From contig JBBRRB010000009.1 of assembly GCA_038225555.1 (NCBI GenBank), positions 92,156 through 156,155 on the forward strand: a DNA stretch of 64,000 bases, read 5' to 3'. Shown here piece by piece: positions 25,653 to 35,748 of the stretch. Numbering within the stretch: position 1 is the first letter of the stretch; each line of letters opens with the position of its first letter. A model generated the notes under the pieces. The model had not been told where the DNA came from and made no database searches. It saw only the letters and a program-made list of their open reading frames with translations. The position numbers and the translations under genes are program-made. This DNA is from JANXQZ01 sp038225555. GTDB taxonomy: Bacteria > Acidobacteriota > Terriglobia > Bryobacterales > Bryobacteraceae.

Positions 25653-26965
25653 ATGAAGGCCGTCCAGACTCTGTTTTTAGTAGCCGCGCTGATGCCGCAA
25701 CATACCGCCGCGCAGACTGACGACGTCAAAACGCACATGCTGGACAACGGCTTAAAGGTGCTGGTGGAAGAAGATCACAACATCCCGAATGTTGCCATGT
25801 ACTTTTTCTACCGGATCGGGTCGCGCAATGAACGGCCGGGGATCACGGGCATCTCCCATTTTTTCGAGCACATGATGTTTAATGGCGCAAAGAAATACGC
25901 CCCAAGCAATTCGACAACTCGATGGAAAAGGCGGGCGGCAACAACAACGCTTACACGTCGCGCGATGTCACCGTGTATACCGACTGGTTGCCCTCCAGCG
26001 CGCTTGAGCTGATGTTCGACATGGAGTCCGATCGGATGCGCGATCTTGCCTTCGACCCCAAGATTATCGATAGCGAGCGGGGCGTAGTGTATTCGGAGCG
26101 CCGCACCTCGGTAGACAACAACAACTTCGGCACGCTCTTCGAGCAGTTGGAGGCGGCGGCCTTCACCGCCCATCCATACCATTGGCCCGTGTTGGGATGG
26201 CCTTCAGACATTGAAGCGTGGAGCATGGGCGACCTGAAAGCGCACTTCAAGACCGGCTATGCCCCAAACAATTGCACGCTGGTCGTGGTGGGCGACACCA
26301 CCGATGCCCAAGTGATGGCACTGGCGCGCAAGTATCTGGAGCCAATTCCACGTCAGGATCCGCCCGACACCGTGCGCACGAAAGAGCCGGAGCAGAAAGG
26401 CGAGCGGCGTGTGATCGTTCGAAAGCAGGCGCAGCTTCCACTGCAGATGTTCGCCTACCATGTCCCCGACGCGAAGAGCCCGGAGAATGCGGCGCTTCAG
26501 GTTTTCGACGCGATCATGACCGAAGGCCAGAGTTGCCGGCTTTACAAGCGCATGGTCGATTCTGAACAGCTTGCCATTAATGTGAGCGGCGGTCAGCAGC
26601 CATCACTCGATCCGGGTCTTTATATCTTCACTGTGCAACCCCGCAGTGGCGTTGACCCTGCGCGTACGGAGTCCGCTCTCTTTGAAGAAATCGCCAAGGC
26701 GCAGGCCACCCCGGCTTCTGCTGAAGAACTACGGAAGGCGAAGAATCAGTTGCTGGCGGCGAATTTTCGCCAGAGAAAGACCATCGCCGGGCGCGCCAAT
26801 CTTCTGGGAACTTTCGAGGTGTTTGAAGGCGATTACCGCAAGCTCTTCACCCTGGAACAGGAGATCGAAAACGTGACCGCCGCCCAAGTTCAAAGCGTGG
26901 CGAAGAAGTACTTCATGGCCGACAATCGAACGGTGGCAACGTTGGTTCCGCTGGAGGCTAAGTGA
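25653..26965 (+). pseudogene. M16 metallopeptidase, catalytic member, split by a 1-nt frameshift
   Basis: From ATG 25653 the frame gives a signal peptide (MKAVQTLFLVAALMPQHTAA) and the inverted zinc motif HFFEH in GISHFFEHMMFNGAKKY. At the CCCC run 25900-25903 one base is missing: the +1 frame continues with KQFDNSMEKAGGNNNAYTS and the whole rest of the peptidase to TGA 26965 (ORF from ATG 25922). The joined product would be about 437 residues, normal for a single M16 subunit with both halves. GTGA overlaps the next gene, its non-catalytic partner. Either a real frameshift mutation or a sequencing error in the C run. Confidence 0.8.
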
Positions 26966-28332
26966 CCAAAACCCTGCTCCTGATGTGCGCTCTTACTCTC
27001 CCGGTCCGTCCGGATGTGCGCCTGCCCAAATACACGCGGGAGCAACTATCCAATGGCACCGTGGTGTATCTGGTTCCTCGTCCCGGAGTGCCGCTGGTGG
27101 GGTTTCGGGTGGTGGTGAAAGGCGGGTTTGAATCGGAGCCCGAAGGCAAGGCGGGCGTGGGGCAACTGACGGCTCAACTGCTGCGTCGCGGCACTGCAGC
27201 GCGCACCGCGGATCAATTCTCGAGCGAACTGGATTCTCTAGGAGGAACATTCAACGCTTCGGAGAATGAATCCCAAACTACGATTCACAGTGAGTTTCTG
27301 AAGAAGGACTTCAATAGCGGTTTGGCATTGACCGCTGACGCGGTGCTTCATCCTACGTTCCCGGAAGCGGAGTTTCAGAAGACGCTGGCCCGCTCCATCG
27401 ATGCGATTCGCTCTGCCAAGGATAACCCTCAGTTTGCGATTGGGCTGTATTTCCGGGCTTTCTTCTATGGTGCCGCCCACCCCTATGGACGCGTGGCGGA
27501 CGATCTGACGATCGGGCGGCTCGCGAGAACCGATGTGGTGGCCTATCAGAGTCGGCAGTACACGGGGAAGAACTTGATTGTCGTGGTCAGCGGAGATTTC
27601 GACCCGGCACTCGCAGCTCCTGCTGTCGCGAAAGCTTTCGGGTCCGCTGCAGCAGGCAATGAGTATCGTTGGAGCATCGATGTCCCGGTGCCGTCGGGTC
27701 GCCGCTTGCTGCTGATCGATAAGCCCGATGCCACCCAAACGTATTTCGAAATCGGCCAGCCCGGCATTCGGCATACTGACCCGGACCGGACCGCGCTGCT
27801 ATTGATCAACACGCTATTTGGCGGACGCTTCACATCCATGTTGAACGACGAATTGCGCGTGAACACCGGGTTGACGTACGGCGCGCGGTCGATCTTCGAC
27901 CAGAACCACGCCGCGGGCGGGGTGATCATCAGCACTTATACGCGCACCGAGTCCACGGAGAAAGCCATGGATCTGGCGCTTGAGGTTCTGGACCGGTTGG
28001 TCTCGAAGGGCATCACTGCCGAACAGCTTGCGTCGGCGAAGGCATATGTGAAGGGAACGTATCCTCCCCAGCATCTGGAAACCAGTGATCAGACGGCCGC
28101 CATGATCGGCGACATCGAACTCTTCGGCCTGAATCGAGGCGAAGTGGACGACCTGTTTTCGCGGATCGATGCGGTCAGTCTGGAGCAAGCGAACGCGGTT
28201 GCGAGAAAACGCTATGGCAGCAAAGATCTGACATTTGTGGTGCTTGGAAACGCGGCCAAGATCCGAGACACGATCAAGAAGTACGCACCGGGAATTCGGG
28301 AACTTTCCGTGAAAACGCCTGGGTTCCGATAG
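26962..28332 (+). CDS. M16 peptidase family protein, non-catalytic partner
   Basis: 456 residues starting with GTG that overlaps the previous stop. The N-terminus is a short signal peptide. The usual HxxEH zinc motif is replaced (GVGQLTAQLLRRGT at that position), so this is the inactive partner, as in processing-peptidase-like pairs. The C-terminal half keeps the LNDELRVNTGLTYGARS element that binds substrate. It likely forms a heterodimer with the upstream M16 protein in the periplasm. Confidence 0.82.
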   Translation: MTKTLLLMCALTLPVRPDVRLPKYTREQLSNGTVVYLVPRPGVPLVGFRVVVKGGFESEPEGKAGVGQLTAQLLRRGTAARTADQFSSELDSLGGTFNASENESQTTIHSEFLKKDFNSGLALTADAVLHPTFPEAEFQKTLARSIDAIRSAKDNPQFAIGLYFRAFFYGAAHPYGRVADDLTIGRLARTDVVAYQSRQYTGKNLIVVVSGDFDPALAAPAVAKAFGSAAAGNEYRWSIDVPVPSGRRLLLIDKPDATQTYFEIGQPGIRHTDPDRTALLLINTLFGGRFTSMLNDELRVNTGLTYGARSIFDQNHAAGGVIISTYTRTESTEKAMDLALEVLDRLVSKGITAEQLASAKAYVKGTYPPQHLETSDQTAAMIGDIELFGLNRGEVDDLFSRIDAVSLEQANAVARKRYGSKDLTFVVLGNAAKIRDTIKKYAPGIRELSVKTPGFR

Positions 28333-28350
28333 GAATCTGGCCTGGGCTGG

Positions 28351-29637
28351 TCACTTCACCGGCTTCAAGGCCGCGAGAAGAGTCTTCGGGATTTTGGCCA
28401 CGATATGGAGTTGTCCGTCCACGACCTCGGCCACATCGTATACGACCGACGTGCCCATTACCGACGACACCTCAGAGGCGTTGAGGCCATATTTCTTTTC
28501 GAGCCAGCGCGCTAAATTGGTGGTCGCTTCCCGGAAAGCGTCATCCATGCTGCCCGCTATCCCGCTGGCCATCAGATAATCGGTATTCTCAAACCGAGGG
28601 TTTTGGGGAGAGCCGCCCGATTCCAGATTTACCGTGAACTCAATGTCCATGGAGGTTTCCAGCGCATTGCCAGTCAACTCTCCCGCACCTTGGAGCGCAT
28701 GGCCGTCGCCCATGAATAGGAGAGCGCCGGGGACGTACACCGGCAGGTACACGGTCACGCCTTCCCGCAATTGGTTGTAATCCATGTTTCCGCCGAACCC
28801 GCCCAGATGTCCGGACCGGTACTGCACTCCGCCTGGAGGAGCCACGCCGACGCAGCCGAGCATGGGGGCGAGCGGCACCCGGTAGTTCTTCAGCGTTTCG
28901 GTGGGCTTTTGAAGCGACGCGAAACCACCTTCGCGATCCAGTTTCCAGTCCGAGTTGTAACCTTCCACTCGCTTCCGCTGTTCGACATAACCAGGATTGA
29001 GTGCGCTGTTCACAATCAGTGGGCTGCTGATTGCAGTATCGCGATTCAAGCGGATGCGAGTGAAATGGATGACAAGCGTGTCCCCTGGCAAGGCACCCTC
29101 GACGTAGAATGGTCCGGTCAGCGGGTTTCCGCCAGAGGTGCGGCGTACTCCCTTCGGATCCGTCCCGCCTGCGTCTACTGACCAGGTTTTTACGGTATCG
29201 CCCGGATTTAAACGAAGGGCCGGCTGAATGGCTCCCGAGAAGTAGTGGTGGAATTGCGTGGGCTCGAAGTTGTGAGTCTTGGGCGCCGCGGTGCTCTTGG
29301 GCGATTCCCTGCGCACCTCCCATTTGAGTTCCAGCTTGCTCTCGACAATGGTTCCCGTGCCGTCGATGCGATCGCCTTCGAGGCGTCCCCGCAGTTGGAT
29401 GGTCGTTCGCGGGTTGGGCTTCACGGTTCCTTCGACGCGCCCGTTCTCAAAGACGCCTTCAAAAGCGTCGTCGCCAAGTTTCCCTGTGAGCTTGGTTCCG
29501 CTGAGGCTCAATTCCAAGTGATCGTAATTGTTCTGCTCGAAGAATTTCAGGTTTGAATCCCATTTGCCTGCGGGGGAGGACGTGCTCTGGGCACCGGCGA
29601 TGGCAGCTAGACAAAGCAGAACAAACACGTGTCGCAT
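28351..29637 (-). CDS. Secreted acetamidase/formamidase family protein
   Basis: 428 residues from ATG 29637, with a signal peptide (VFVLLCLAAIAGAQ). Residues 25-110 form a small beta-rich domain (LELSLSGTKLTGKLG, FEGVFENGRVEG) also found as a free-standing secreted domain at 35749. The rest is an FmdA/AmdA-type domain (GPFYVEGALPGDTLVIHF, APMLGCVGVAPPGGVQY, FMGDGHALQGAGE). It probably hydrolyses an amide outside the cytoplasm. Confidence 0.83.
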   Translation of the reverse strand: MRHVFVLLCLAAIAGAQSTSSPAGKWDSNLKFFEQNNYDHLELSLSGTKLTGKLGDDAFEGVFENGRVEGTVKPNPRTTIQLRGRLEGDRIDGTGTIVESKLELKWEVRRESPKSTAAPKTHNFEPTQFHHYFSGAIQPALRLNPGDTVKTWSVDAGGTDPKGVRRTSGGNPLTGPFYVEGALPGDTLVIHFTRIRLNRDTAISSPLIVNSALNPGYVEQRKRVEGYNSDWKLDREGGFASLQKPTETLKNYRVPLAPMLGCVGVAPPGGVQYRSGHLGGFGGNMDYNQLREGVTVYLPVYVPGALLFMGDGHALQGAGELTGNALETSMDIEFTVNLESGGSPQNPRFENTDYLMASGIAGSMDDAFREATTNLARWLEKKYGLNASEVSSVMGTSVVYDVAEVVDGQLHIVAKIPKTLLAALKPVK

Positions 29638-29680
29638 GGAGTTACAGACGCAACTCATAGAAGAAAGTTCGTGAATCGTT

Positions 29681-32110
29681 CTATTCGTCCCGCAGCGCGG
29701 TAACCGGATCGATCCGCGCCGCGCGACGCGCAGGCCAGAAACTCGCGAACAGTCCGGCGGCGAACAACAGCGCTGTGACGGCCAGGAACGACAATGGATC
29801 GAAGGTAGACACGTTTCGGACGAGTCCGGAAAGGACTCGGACCGACGCCAGGCTGCCGATCAATCCGAGAGCAATTCCAGCAGCGACTAGTTTTGCTCCC
29901 ATTCCCAGCACCATGCCGATCACCTGCTGAAAACTGGCGCCCAGTGCAAGCCGGATACCGATCTCCCGCGTCCTTTGCGCGACGGTGTTTGCGATTACTC
30001 CGTAGACCCCGAAGACGGCCAGCGTGAGTCCAAGTCCTGCAAACACCGTAAATAGTAAAAGGTTGAAACGCGGGCCCGCGTAGACATATTCGCCGAGCAC
30101 CGTTTCAAGGGTCTTGACATCCGTCACGGGCTGGCCTGGATCGACTGCGTACACCTGTTTGCGAACAGCGTTACTGATCGATACCGTCTGAAGGTTGCCC
30201 AGAACGTATAGGCGGTCCGCCATACCTGTAAGCGTGTACGGGACGTAAATTTCCGGGATCGTCTCACGGGTTGCGATGCGGTTCACTGTATCCTTCACGA
30301 CGCCGACTATTTGGAACAAGGTGTCGGAGAGATTTGCGGGAGGACCGCTTAGCCTGGGCAGCTTCACGATCCGGCCAAGCGCATCGCCGGAGAAGTAGCG
30401 TTTGACGAAGGCTTCATTCACTGCCGCGCTGTGAGTGCCTCCGAACACCTCTTGCTCGCTAAAGAACCTTCCCTTGCTCACCGAAACTCCCATGGCTTGC
30501 GCGTAAGCGGCGTTGGTTTGCTCGACGAGCACGGGTCGGCTTTCCTGCTGCGGAGCGCCGACGATTTCCACAGGCATGTTCCAATTGCCAACGGGGGCGA
30601 GGCCCGTGTTAATTCCTGCTGCAACGACTCCTGGAACGGTTTCCACATGACGGAGCACTTCCTGAAGAAAGGCGATGCGCCGCTTGGCATCGGGGTAACG
30701 ATCCTTCGATAGCGGAATCCGGACGGTGAGAATACTCTCGGGATGAACGCCGAGATTCCCCCGTATCGAAAGAAGTGTGCGGATCATGAGGCTCGCGCCG
30801 ACCAGCAGCATCAATGAAAGCGCGACTTCTCCCACCACCAAAGCCCCCCTCACCAGCCGTTGCCGCAGACTGCCCGAGACGCCTCGTCCCGCTTCCTTGA
30901 GGGGCGAAACAAGGTCATTGCTCGACGAATGCAAGGCGGGCGCCAAACCGAACAGAATCGCAGCGCCTACTGAAACCGCTAAGGTGAACCACAGAACGGG
31001 CGCGTTGAGCGTAATCTCTGCCTCATCCGGGATCGTATTCGGAGGCACCATCGCGAGGATGCCCCGCAGAAAGCCGTAGGCCGCAAAAATGCCAAGTGCT
31101 CCGCCGGAGAGCGCCAGCACTAAGCTTTCTGAAAGCAGTTGGCTCACGAGGCGCCGACGCGTAGCTCCGAGGGAAGCTCGAATAGCCATCTCCCGATGCC
31201 GGGACGCCATCTTCGACAAGAGCAGGCTCGACACGTTCACGCAGGCGATCACGAGCAAGAGTCCCACGGCACCGAACAGGATCCACAGAGCGTTGGTGAT
31301 GTCGCTTGGGAACGTCTCTTTGAAGGTCGCGAGGCGGAGACGCCAATTCTTTGGAAAATCGGCGGGATTTCTCTGCTCGAGTTCTGTGAAGATGCCACGG
31401 AGGTCCGTCTCTGCCTGCGCACGAGTCGTTCCTGGTTTGAGTCTGCCCAAAAGATGAGCCTCTCGTTCTCCTTCCACATCCTGGCCGCGATGAAAGACAT
31501 CGGGCAGATACACGTCCGCACCGCGCCACATAAAGCGTTTCGGCATGACGCCGATCACGGTGCGAATCTTGCCGTTCAGTTTCAACCTGCGCCCGAGCAC
31601 TGCCGGATCGTTGCCAAACTGCCGCTGCCAGAACTTGTACCCGAGAATCGTCACTGGCTCTGCGCCCTCGACGGCGTCAGAAGGCACAGTGCCGCGGCCG
31701 ATCAGCGGCGGCACGCCCATGATGTCGAATGTATTCATCGTGCAGTGGTTGCCTCGCAGGCGTTGAGGGTCGCCGTCGCCGGTCCAGGTGACGTCCGACC
31801 AGGTGGACGCGATCACTCCCTTGAAGACCGAGTTGCGCTGTGCGATGTCGAGAAACTGATCGATGCTGTAATACCCGCCGTTCGAACGCCCGCCAGGATC
31901 CTGTACCCCGACGCTGATCAAATTATCAACGTCCGCGTAAGGAAACGGGTCGATGATCACGCCATGGATCACGCTATACATCGCCGTGCTGCCGCCGATG
32001 CCCAAGGCAAGCGAGCCGATCGCGATCGCGGTGAAGGTCAGGCTCGACGACAAGTTGCGGGCGCCGAAACGGAGGTCTCTAAAGAAGTGTCCAAACCAGG
32101 TAAGGTTCAC
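29681..32110 (-). CDS. ADOP-type ABC transporter permease (MacB/FtsX-like, acidobacterial duplicated orphan permease)
   Basis: 809 residues with two MacB-periplasmic-core plus FtsX modules in tandem. N-terminal RFGARNLSSSLTFTAIAIGSLALGIG and DPFPYADVDNL are typical of the ADOP family, which is expanded in Acidobacteria and occurs without a dedicated ATPase. The FtsX helices lie around 285-420 and 680-800; the end reads ARIDPVTALRDE. No ATPase gene is adjacent, as expected for these orphans. The substrate is unknown. Confidence 0.9.
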   Translation of the reverse strand: MNLTWFGHFFRDLRFGARNLSSSLTFTAIAIGSLALGIGGSTAMYSVIHGVIIDPFPYADVDNLISVGVQDPGGRSNGGYYSIDQFLDIAQRNSVFKGVIASTWSDVTWTGDGDPQRLRGNHCTMNTFDIMGVPPLIGRGTVPSDAVEGAEPVTILGYKFWQRQFGNDPAVLGRRLKLNGKIRTVIGVMPKRFMWRGADVYLPDVFHRGQDVEGEREAHLLGRLKPGTTRAQAETDLRGIFTELEQRNPADFPKNWRLRLATFKETFPSDITNALWILFGAVGLLLVIACVNVSSLLLSKMASRHREMAIRASLGATRRRLVSQLLSESLVLALSGGALGIFAAYGFLRGILAMVPPNTIPDEAEITLNAPVLWFTLAVSVGAAILFGLAPALHSSSNDLVSPLKEAGRGVSGSLRQRLVRGALVVGEVALSLMLLVGASLMIRTLLSIRGNLGVHPESILTVRIPLSKDRYPDAKRRIAFLQEVLRHVETVPGVVAAGINTGLAPVGNWNMPVEIVGAPQQESRPVLVEQTNAAYAQAMGVSVSKGRFFSEQEVFGGTHSAAVNEAFVKRYFSGDALGRIVKLPRLSGPPANLSDTLFQIVGVVKDTVNRIATRETIPEIYVPYTLTGMADRLYVLGNLQTVSISNAVRKQVYAVDPGQPVTDVKTLETVLGEYVYAGPRFNLLLFTVFAGLGLTLAVFGVYGVIANTVAQRTREIGIRLALGASFQQVIGMVLGMGAKLVAAGIALGLIGSLASVRVLSGLVRNVSTFDPLSFLAVTALLFAAGLFASFWPARRAARIDPVTALRDE

Positions 32111-32188
32111 GGGTCTCGGTTCCTTCGGGTATCTTGATTATGGACGAAGTGAGGGGGCAGTCGGTTTGCTCCCGAAACTGACCACGAA

Positions 32189-32788
32189 TCACTTCCAGTT
32201 CAATTTCAGACGAGGCAAACCGAGCGGTTGATTGAGGGCAACTTCTACGGTAGCTGAGGGCGTGGAAGACTCAAATTCAATGCGGTATTGATTTCGTACT
32301 TCGATCACCGCTTTGAGTAGGTTGGCTGGGTTCGTTTTGAAAATTTGAATGGCGGAAGGGGTCGCGGGGAGCTCTGTATTAGTGGTTGTCACGATCACTT
32401 TCCGGGAGTTCTTCGACGCTGCAAGTTGGCGGAGAGCGTTGGACAAGGACGGTGTTTGGATGAGATCGTCCGCGGGGCCTAGCAATTCGACGGCGACCAG
32501 CGGGTCGTCGCTCACGACCGCGAGGGAGAGCGGGGCTCCGGCGTTCGAAAAACCCGTAATGGCTCGGCGCACACCGTTCTCAAGCACCTCAAAGCGCTCC
32601 TGCTCGAGACCGATGACAAAGCGACTTAGTGGATCTGTTACTGTCACTTCAACATGTCGCCTAGACGACACTTGCCCGGAGAGCCGCGACGCGCCGACAG
32701 TAATCAGCAGGACTGCCGTAGCCGCAGCGGCGAAGCGTGATGTTCGGTGCCGGAGTTCGCCGAAAGTTGCAACTGAGTTGTGCATCAT
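32189..32788 (-). CDS. Shortened VWFA-related acidobacterial protein lacking the metal site
   Basis: About 199 residues from ATG 32788 (a GTG at 32803 is possible). A membrane anchor or signal (AATAVLLITVGASRL) is followed by VEVTVTDPLSRFVIGLEQERFEVLENG and FSNAGAPLSLAVVSDD, which match the start of the acidobacterial VWFA-related family. The usual DxSxS MIDAS segment and about 80 residues after it are gone. The end EVRNQYRIEF and QPLGLPRLKLNWK corresponds to the family's C-terminus. It is either a trimmed, metal-free derivative or a decaying gene with an intact frame. Confidence 0.65.
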   Translation of the reverse strand: MMHNSVATFGELRHRTSRFAAAATAVLLITVGASRLSGQVSSRRHVEVTVTDPLSRFVIGLEQERFEVLENGVRRAITGFSNAGAPLSLAVVSDDPLVAVELLGPADDLIQTPSLSNALRQLAASKNSRKVIVTTTNTELPATPSAIQIFKTNPANLLKAVIEVRNQYRIEFESSTPSATVEVALNQPLGLPRLKLNWK

Positions 32789-32873
32789 AGCCGTAGTTTG
32801 CACCAGGTCGGACCCAAAGTCCAGATGAACAAACGGTCGGGAGCGAGGGCTTTGCTATCATGTAGCCTTCCTT

Positions 32874-35723
32874 ATGCCGATCTCTGCTCGAAAATTCGTG
32901 TCTTTGTGCGCGCTTGCCTTTGCCATTCAGTTACACGCCCAATCTCCAACCCGCAAGCTAACTACGCCGAAGGAGGCGCTCGGATTCGAGATCGGCGATG
33001 ATTATATGCTGGCCAACTACACCCAGCTTGCGGCTTGGTGGAAGAAGCTGGCGGCGGAGTCGGATCGGGTGAAGCTGGTGGAAATCGGCCGGACCGAGGA
33101 AGGGCGGCCGCAACTCATGTCGATCATCACGTCGCCTGAGAACCACAAAAAACTAGCTCATTACAAGGACATCGCGCAGAGGCTGGCCCATGCCGAGGGG
33201 CTTACCGACGAGCAGGCCCACACTCTGGCGCATGAGGGCAAGGCGATTGTTTGGATTGACGGGGGCCTGCACGCGGCCGAGGTCTTGGGCGCGGCGCAAC
33301 TCATGGAATTCGTGTATGAGATGCTGAGCCGCAATGACCCGGAAACCCTGCGTATTCTGAACGACGTGATCATTCTGGCGGTGCATGCCAACCCCGATGG
33401 CATGGAGCTTGTCTCCAACTGGTACATGCGCGAGCCGGTGCCGACCAAGCGCAAACCGCCGAACGATGTGCCGCGCCTCTGGCAGAAGTATATCGGCCAC
33501 GACAACAACCGCGATTTCTACATGTCCGCCATGAAGGAGAGCACGAATCTGAATCGGCAGCTCTATCTGGAGTGGTTCCCCCAAATTATGTACAACCACC
33601 ACCAGACCGGTCCGGCAGGCGCGGTTCTATTCGCTCCCCCCTTTCGCGATCCGTTCAACTATCACTTCGATCCGCTGATCCCTCTTCAGATCGACATGGT
33701 TGGAGCGGCTATGCATAGTCGATTCGCGGAAGAGGGAAAGCCTGGCGCGACCATGCGGAGCGGCGCGTCCTACTCCACTTGGTACAACGGGGGGCTACGC
33801 ACAACCACGTATTTTCACAACATGATCGGCCTGCTTACTGAGACCATCGGCAATCCCACTCCTTTCGAGCTTCCGCTGGTGCCCGCTCGTCAGTTGCCAA
33901 CGGGCGATCTGCCCTATCCGGTAGCGCCGCAGACGTGGCACTTTCGCCAGTCGATTGAGTACTCGATGACCGCCAATCGCGCCGTGTTGGACTTGGCTTC
34001 AAAGTATCGCGAAGATTTTCTGTTCAACATCTATCGGATGGGCCGCAACTCAATTCAGAAGGGCAGCCAGGACAGTTGGACGATTACTCCTCAGCGAATC
34101 GAGGCGTTAAAGGCGGTAGCCGCTAAGGATAAGGAAGCGGATGCCAAGCGAGGAGTGGCGGCAACTCCCCCCATTGACGGACCCCCCGAAGGCTCGCCCT
34201 TCTTCGATCCGCGTGCCCAGCCCGTGCCGGCCAAGCTATACGGCACCAGCCTGCACGACCCCGCCATGCGCGATCCGCGAGGGTATATCGTTCCTTCTGA
34301 TCAGCCCGATTTTCCAACGGCCACTAAATTCGTGAATACGCTGCTCAAGAACGGAGTTACGGTTTTGCGAGCCACGACCGCCTTCGATGTGGCCGGTAAA
34401 CACTATCCTGCTGGCTCATGGGTGATCAAAACAGCCCAGGCTTTCCGACCGCATGTCCTCGACATGTTCGAGCCCCAGGATCATCCCAATGACTTCCAGT
34501 ATCCAGGTGGGCCCCCTATTCCGCCTTACGACGTGACAGGGTATACGCTGGCATATCAAATGGGCGTGAAGTTTGATCGCATCCTGGAGGGTTTCGATGG
34601 TCCTTTCCAAAAAATAGAGGGTTTGCAGCAGCCGCCCGCGGGCACCATCTTAGGCCCTGCCAATCCGTCCGGTTACCTGATCAGCCATGCTGTTAACGAC
34701 TCCTTTGTGGTGGTCAACCGTCTGCTGAAGAACGGCGACGAAGTTTATTGGTTGAAGAGCCCCATGACTGTGGCTGGACGCGCGGAAGGACCCGGGAGCA
34801 TGTACGTACCGGCTCGAGCGGCAACCCGGCCAATCCTCGAGAAAGCCGCGGCACAACTTGGAGTGACGGTCCAAGGAGTGCAGACCCGACCCAGCGGTGA
34901 TGCCATCAAGCTGAAGCCGGTTCGGATCGGGCTTTGGGACCAATACGGCGGTTCTATGACCTCCGGCTGGCTGCGTTGGGTGTTCGAGCAGTTTGAATTT
35001 CCGTTTGAAGTGGTCTATCCGAAATTGCTCGATGAAGGCAATTTGGCCAGCCGCTTCGATGTCCTTGTCTTCCCGGATGGGGGCATTCCGCGCTCCGACT
35101 CGTTAGGCCGCGCGGTCGGGGGGCGAGCATTCCGCCAGCCCAAGCCGGAAGAGATTCCGGAAGAGTTCCGGGACCGGTTGGGGCGCGTTACGGTGGAGAA
35201 GACCATTCCCCAACTCAAGAAGTTCGTGGAGGCGGGCGGGACCATCGTCACGCTGGGCGGTTCGGCCAGCCTGGCCCAGCTATTTGGCTTGCCGATCAGC
35301 AACGGGCTTGTCGAGAAACTCCAGTCAGGCCAGGAGAAGCCGCTGCCGCGGGAGAAGTTCTACATTCCGGGTTCGATTTTGCAGGTGAGCGTCGACAATT
35401 CTAACCCCGTGGCCTATGGCATGGGTTCCACGGCGGACGTGTTCTTCGACAACAGCCCTGTGTTTCGAATGGCTCCAGACGCCTCGGCGAGGGGGGTAAA
35501 ACCGGTGGCTTGGTTTCCGAATGCAACACCGCTTCGCAGCGGGTGGGCGTGGGGACAGGGTTATTTGGAAGGCACGGTCGCCGCCGCCGAAGCCGACATG
35601 GGAGAAGGCAGAGTATTTTTGTTGGGTGTGGAAGCCGCTTTCCGCGGACAACCGCACGGAACGTACAAGCTGCTGTTCAACTCCATCTATTATGGATCAG
35701 CAAAAACCGAGCAGCTGAAATGA
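32874..35723 (+). CDS. Secreted M14 zinc carboxypeptidase family protein
   Basis: 949 residues with a signal peptide (VSLCALAFAIQLHAQ). The peptidase domain has the zinc pair in GGLHAAEVLGA (HxxE), HANPDG, then HDNNRDF and NHHQTGP and LLTETIGNP, which carries the likely catalytic Glu. After residue ~420 comes a long second half with a glutamine-amidotransferase-like fold (RIGLWDQYGGSMTSGWLRW, FDVLVFPDGG, GGTIVTLGG). Proteins of this build are common in Acidobacteria. It probably trims peptides outside the cell; the role of the C-terminal half is unknown. Confidence 0.87.
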   Translation: MPISARKFVSLCALAFAIQLHAQSPTRKLTTPKEALGFEIGDDYMLANYTQLAAWWKKLAAESDRVKLVEIGRTEEGRPQLMSIITSPENHKKLAHYKDIAQRLAHAEGLTDEQAHTLAHEGKAIVWIDGGLHAAEVLGAAQLMEFVYEMLSRNDPETLRILNDVIILAVHANPDGMELVSNWYMREPVPTKRKPPNDVPRLWQKYIGHDNNRDFYMSAMKESTNLNRQLYLEWFPQIMYNHHQTGPAGAVLFAPPFRDPFNYHFDPLIPLQIDMVGAAMHSRFAEEGKPGATMRSGASYSTWYNGGLRTTTYFHNMIGLLTETIGNPTPFELPLVPARQLPTGDLPYPVAPQTWHFRQSIEYSMTANRAVLDLASKYREDFLFNIYRMGRNSIQKGSQDSWTITPQRIEALKAVAAKDKEADAKRGVAATPPIDGPPEGSPFFDPRAQPVPAKLYGTSLHDPAMRDPRGYIVPSDQPDFPTATKFVNTLLKNGVTVLRATTAFDVAGKHYPAGSWVIKTAQAFRPHVLDMFEPQDHPNDFQYPGGPPIPPYDVTGYTLAYQMGVKFDRILEGFDGPFQKIEGLQQPPAGTILGPANPSGYLISHAVNDSFVVVNRLLKNGDEVYWLKSPMTVAGRAEGPGSMYVPARAATRPILEKAAAQLGVTVQGVQTRPSGDAIKLKPVRIGLWDQYGGSMTSGWLRWVFEQFEFPFEVVYPKLLDEGNLASRFDVLVFPDGGIPRSDSLGRAVGGRAFRQPKPEEIPEEFRDRLGRVTVEKTIPQLKKFVEAGGTIVTLGGSASLAQLFGLPISNGLVEKLQSGQEKPLPREKFYIPGSILQVSVDNSNPVAYGMGSTADVFFDNSPVFRMAPDASARGVKPVAWFPNATPLRSGWAWGQGYLEGTVAAAEADMGEGRVFLLGVEAAFRGQPHGTYKLLFNSIYYGSAKTEQLK

Positions 35724-35748
35724 ACTGGGCCTGATATACTGCTTGAGC

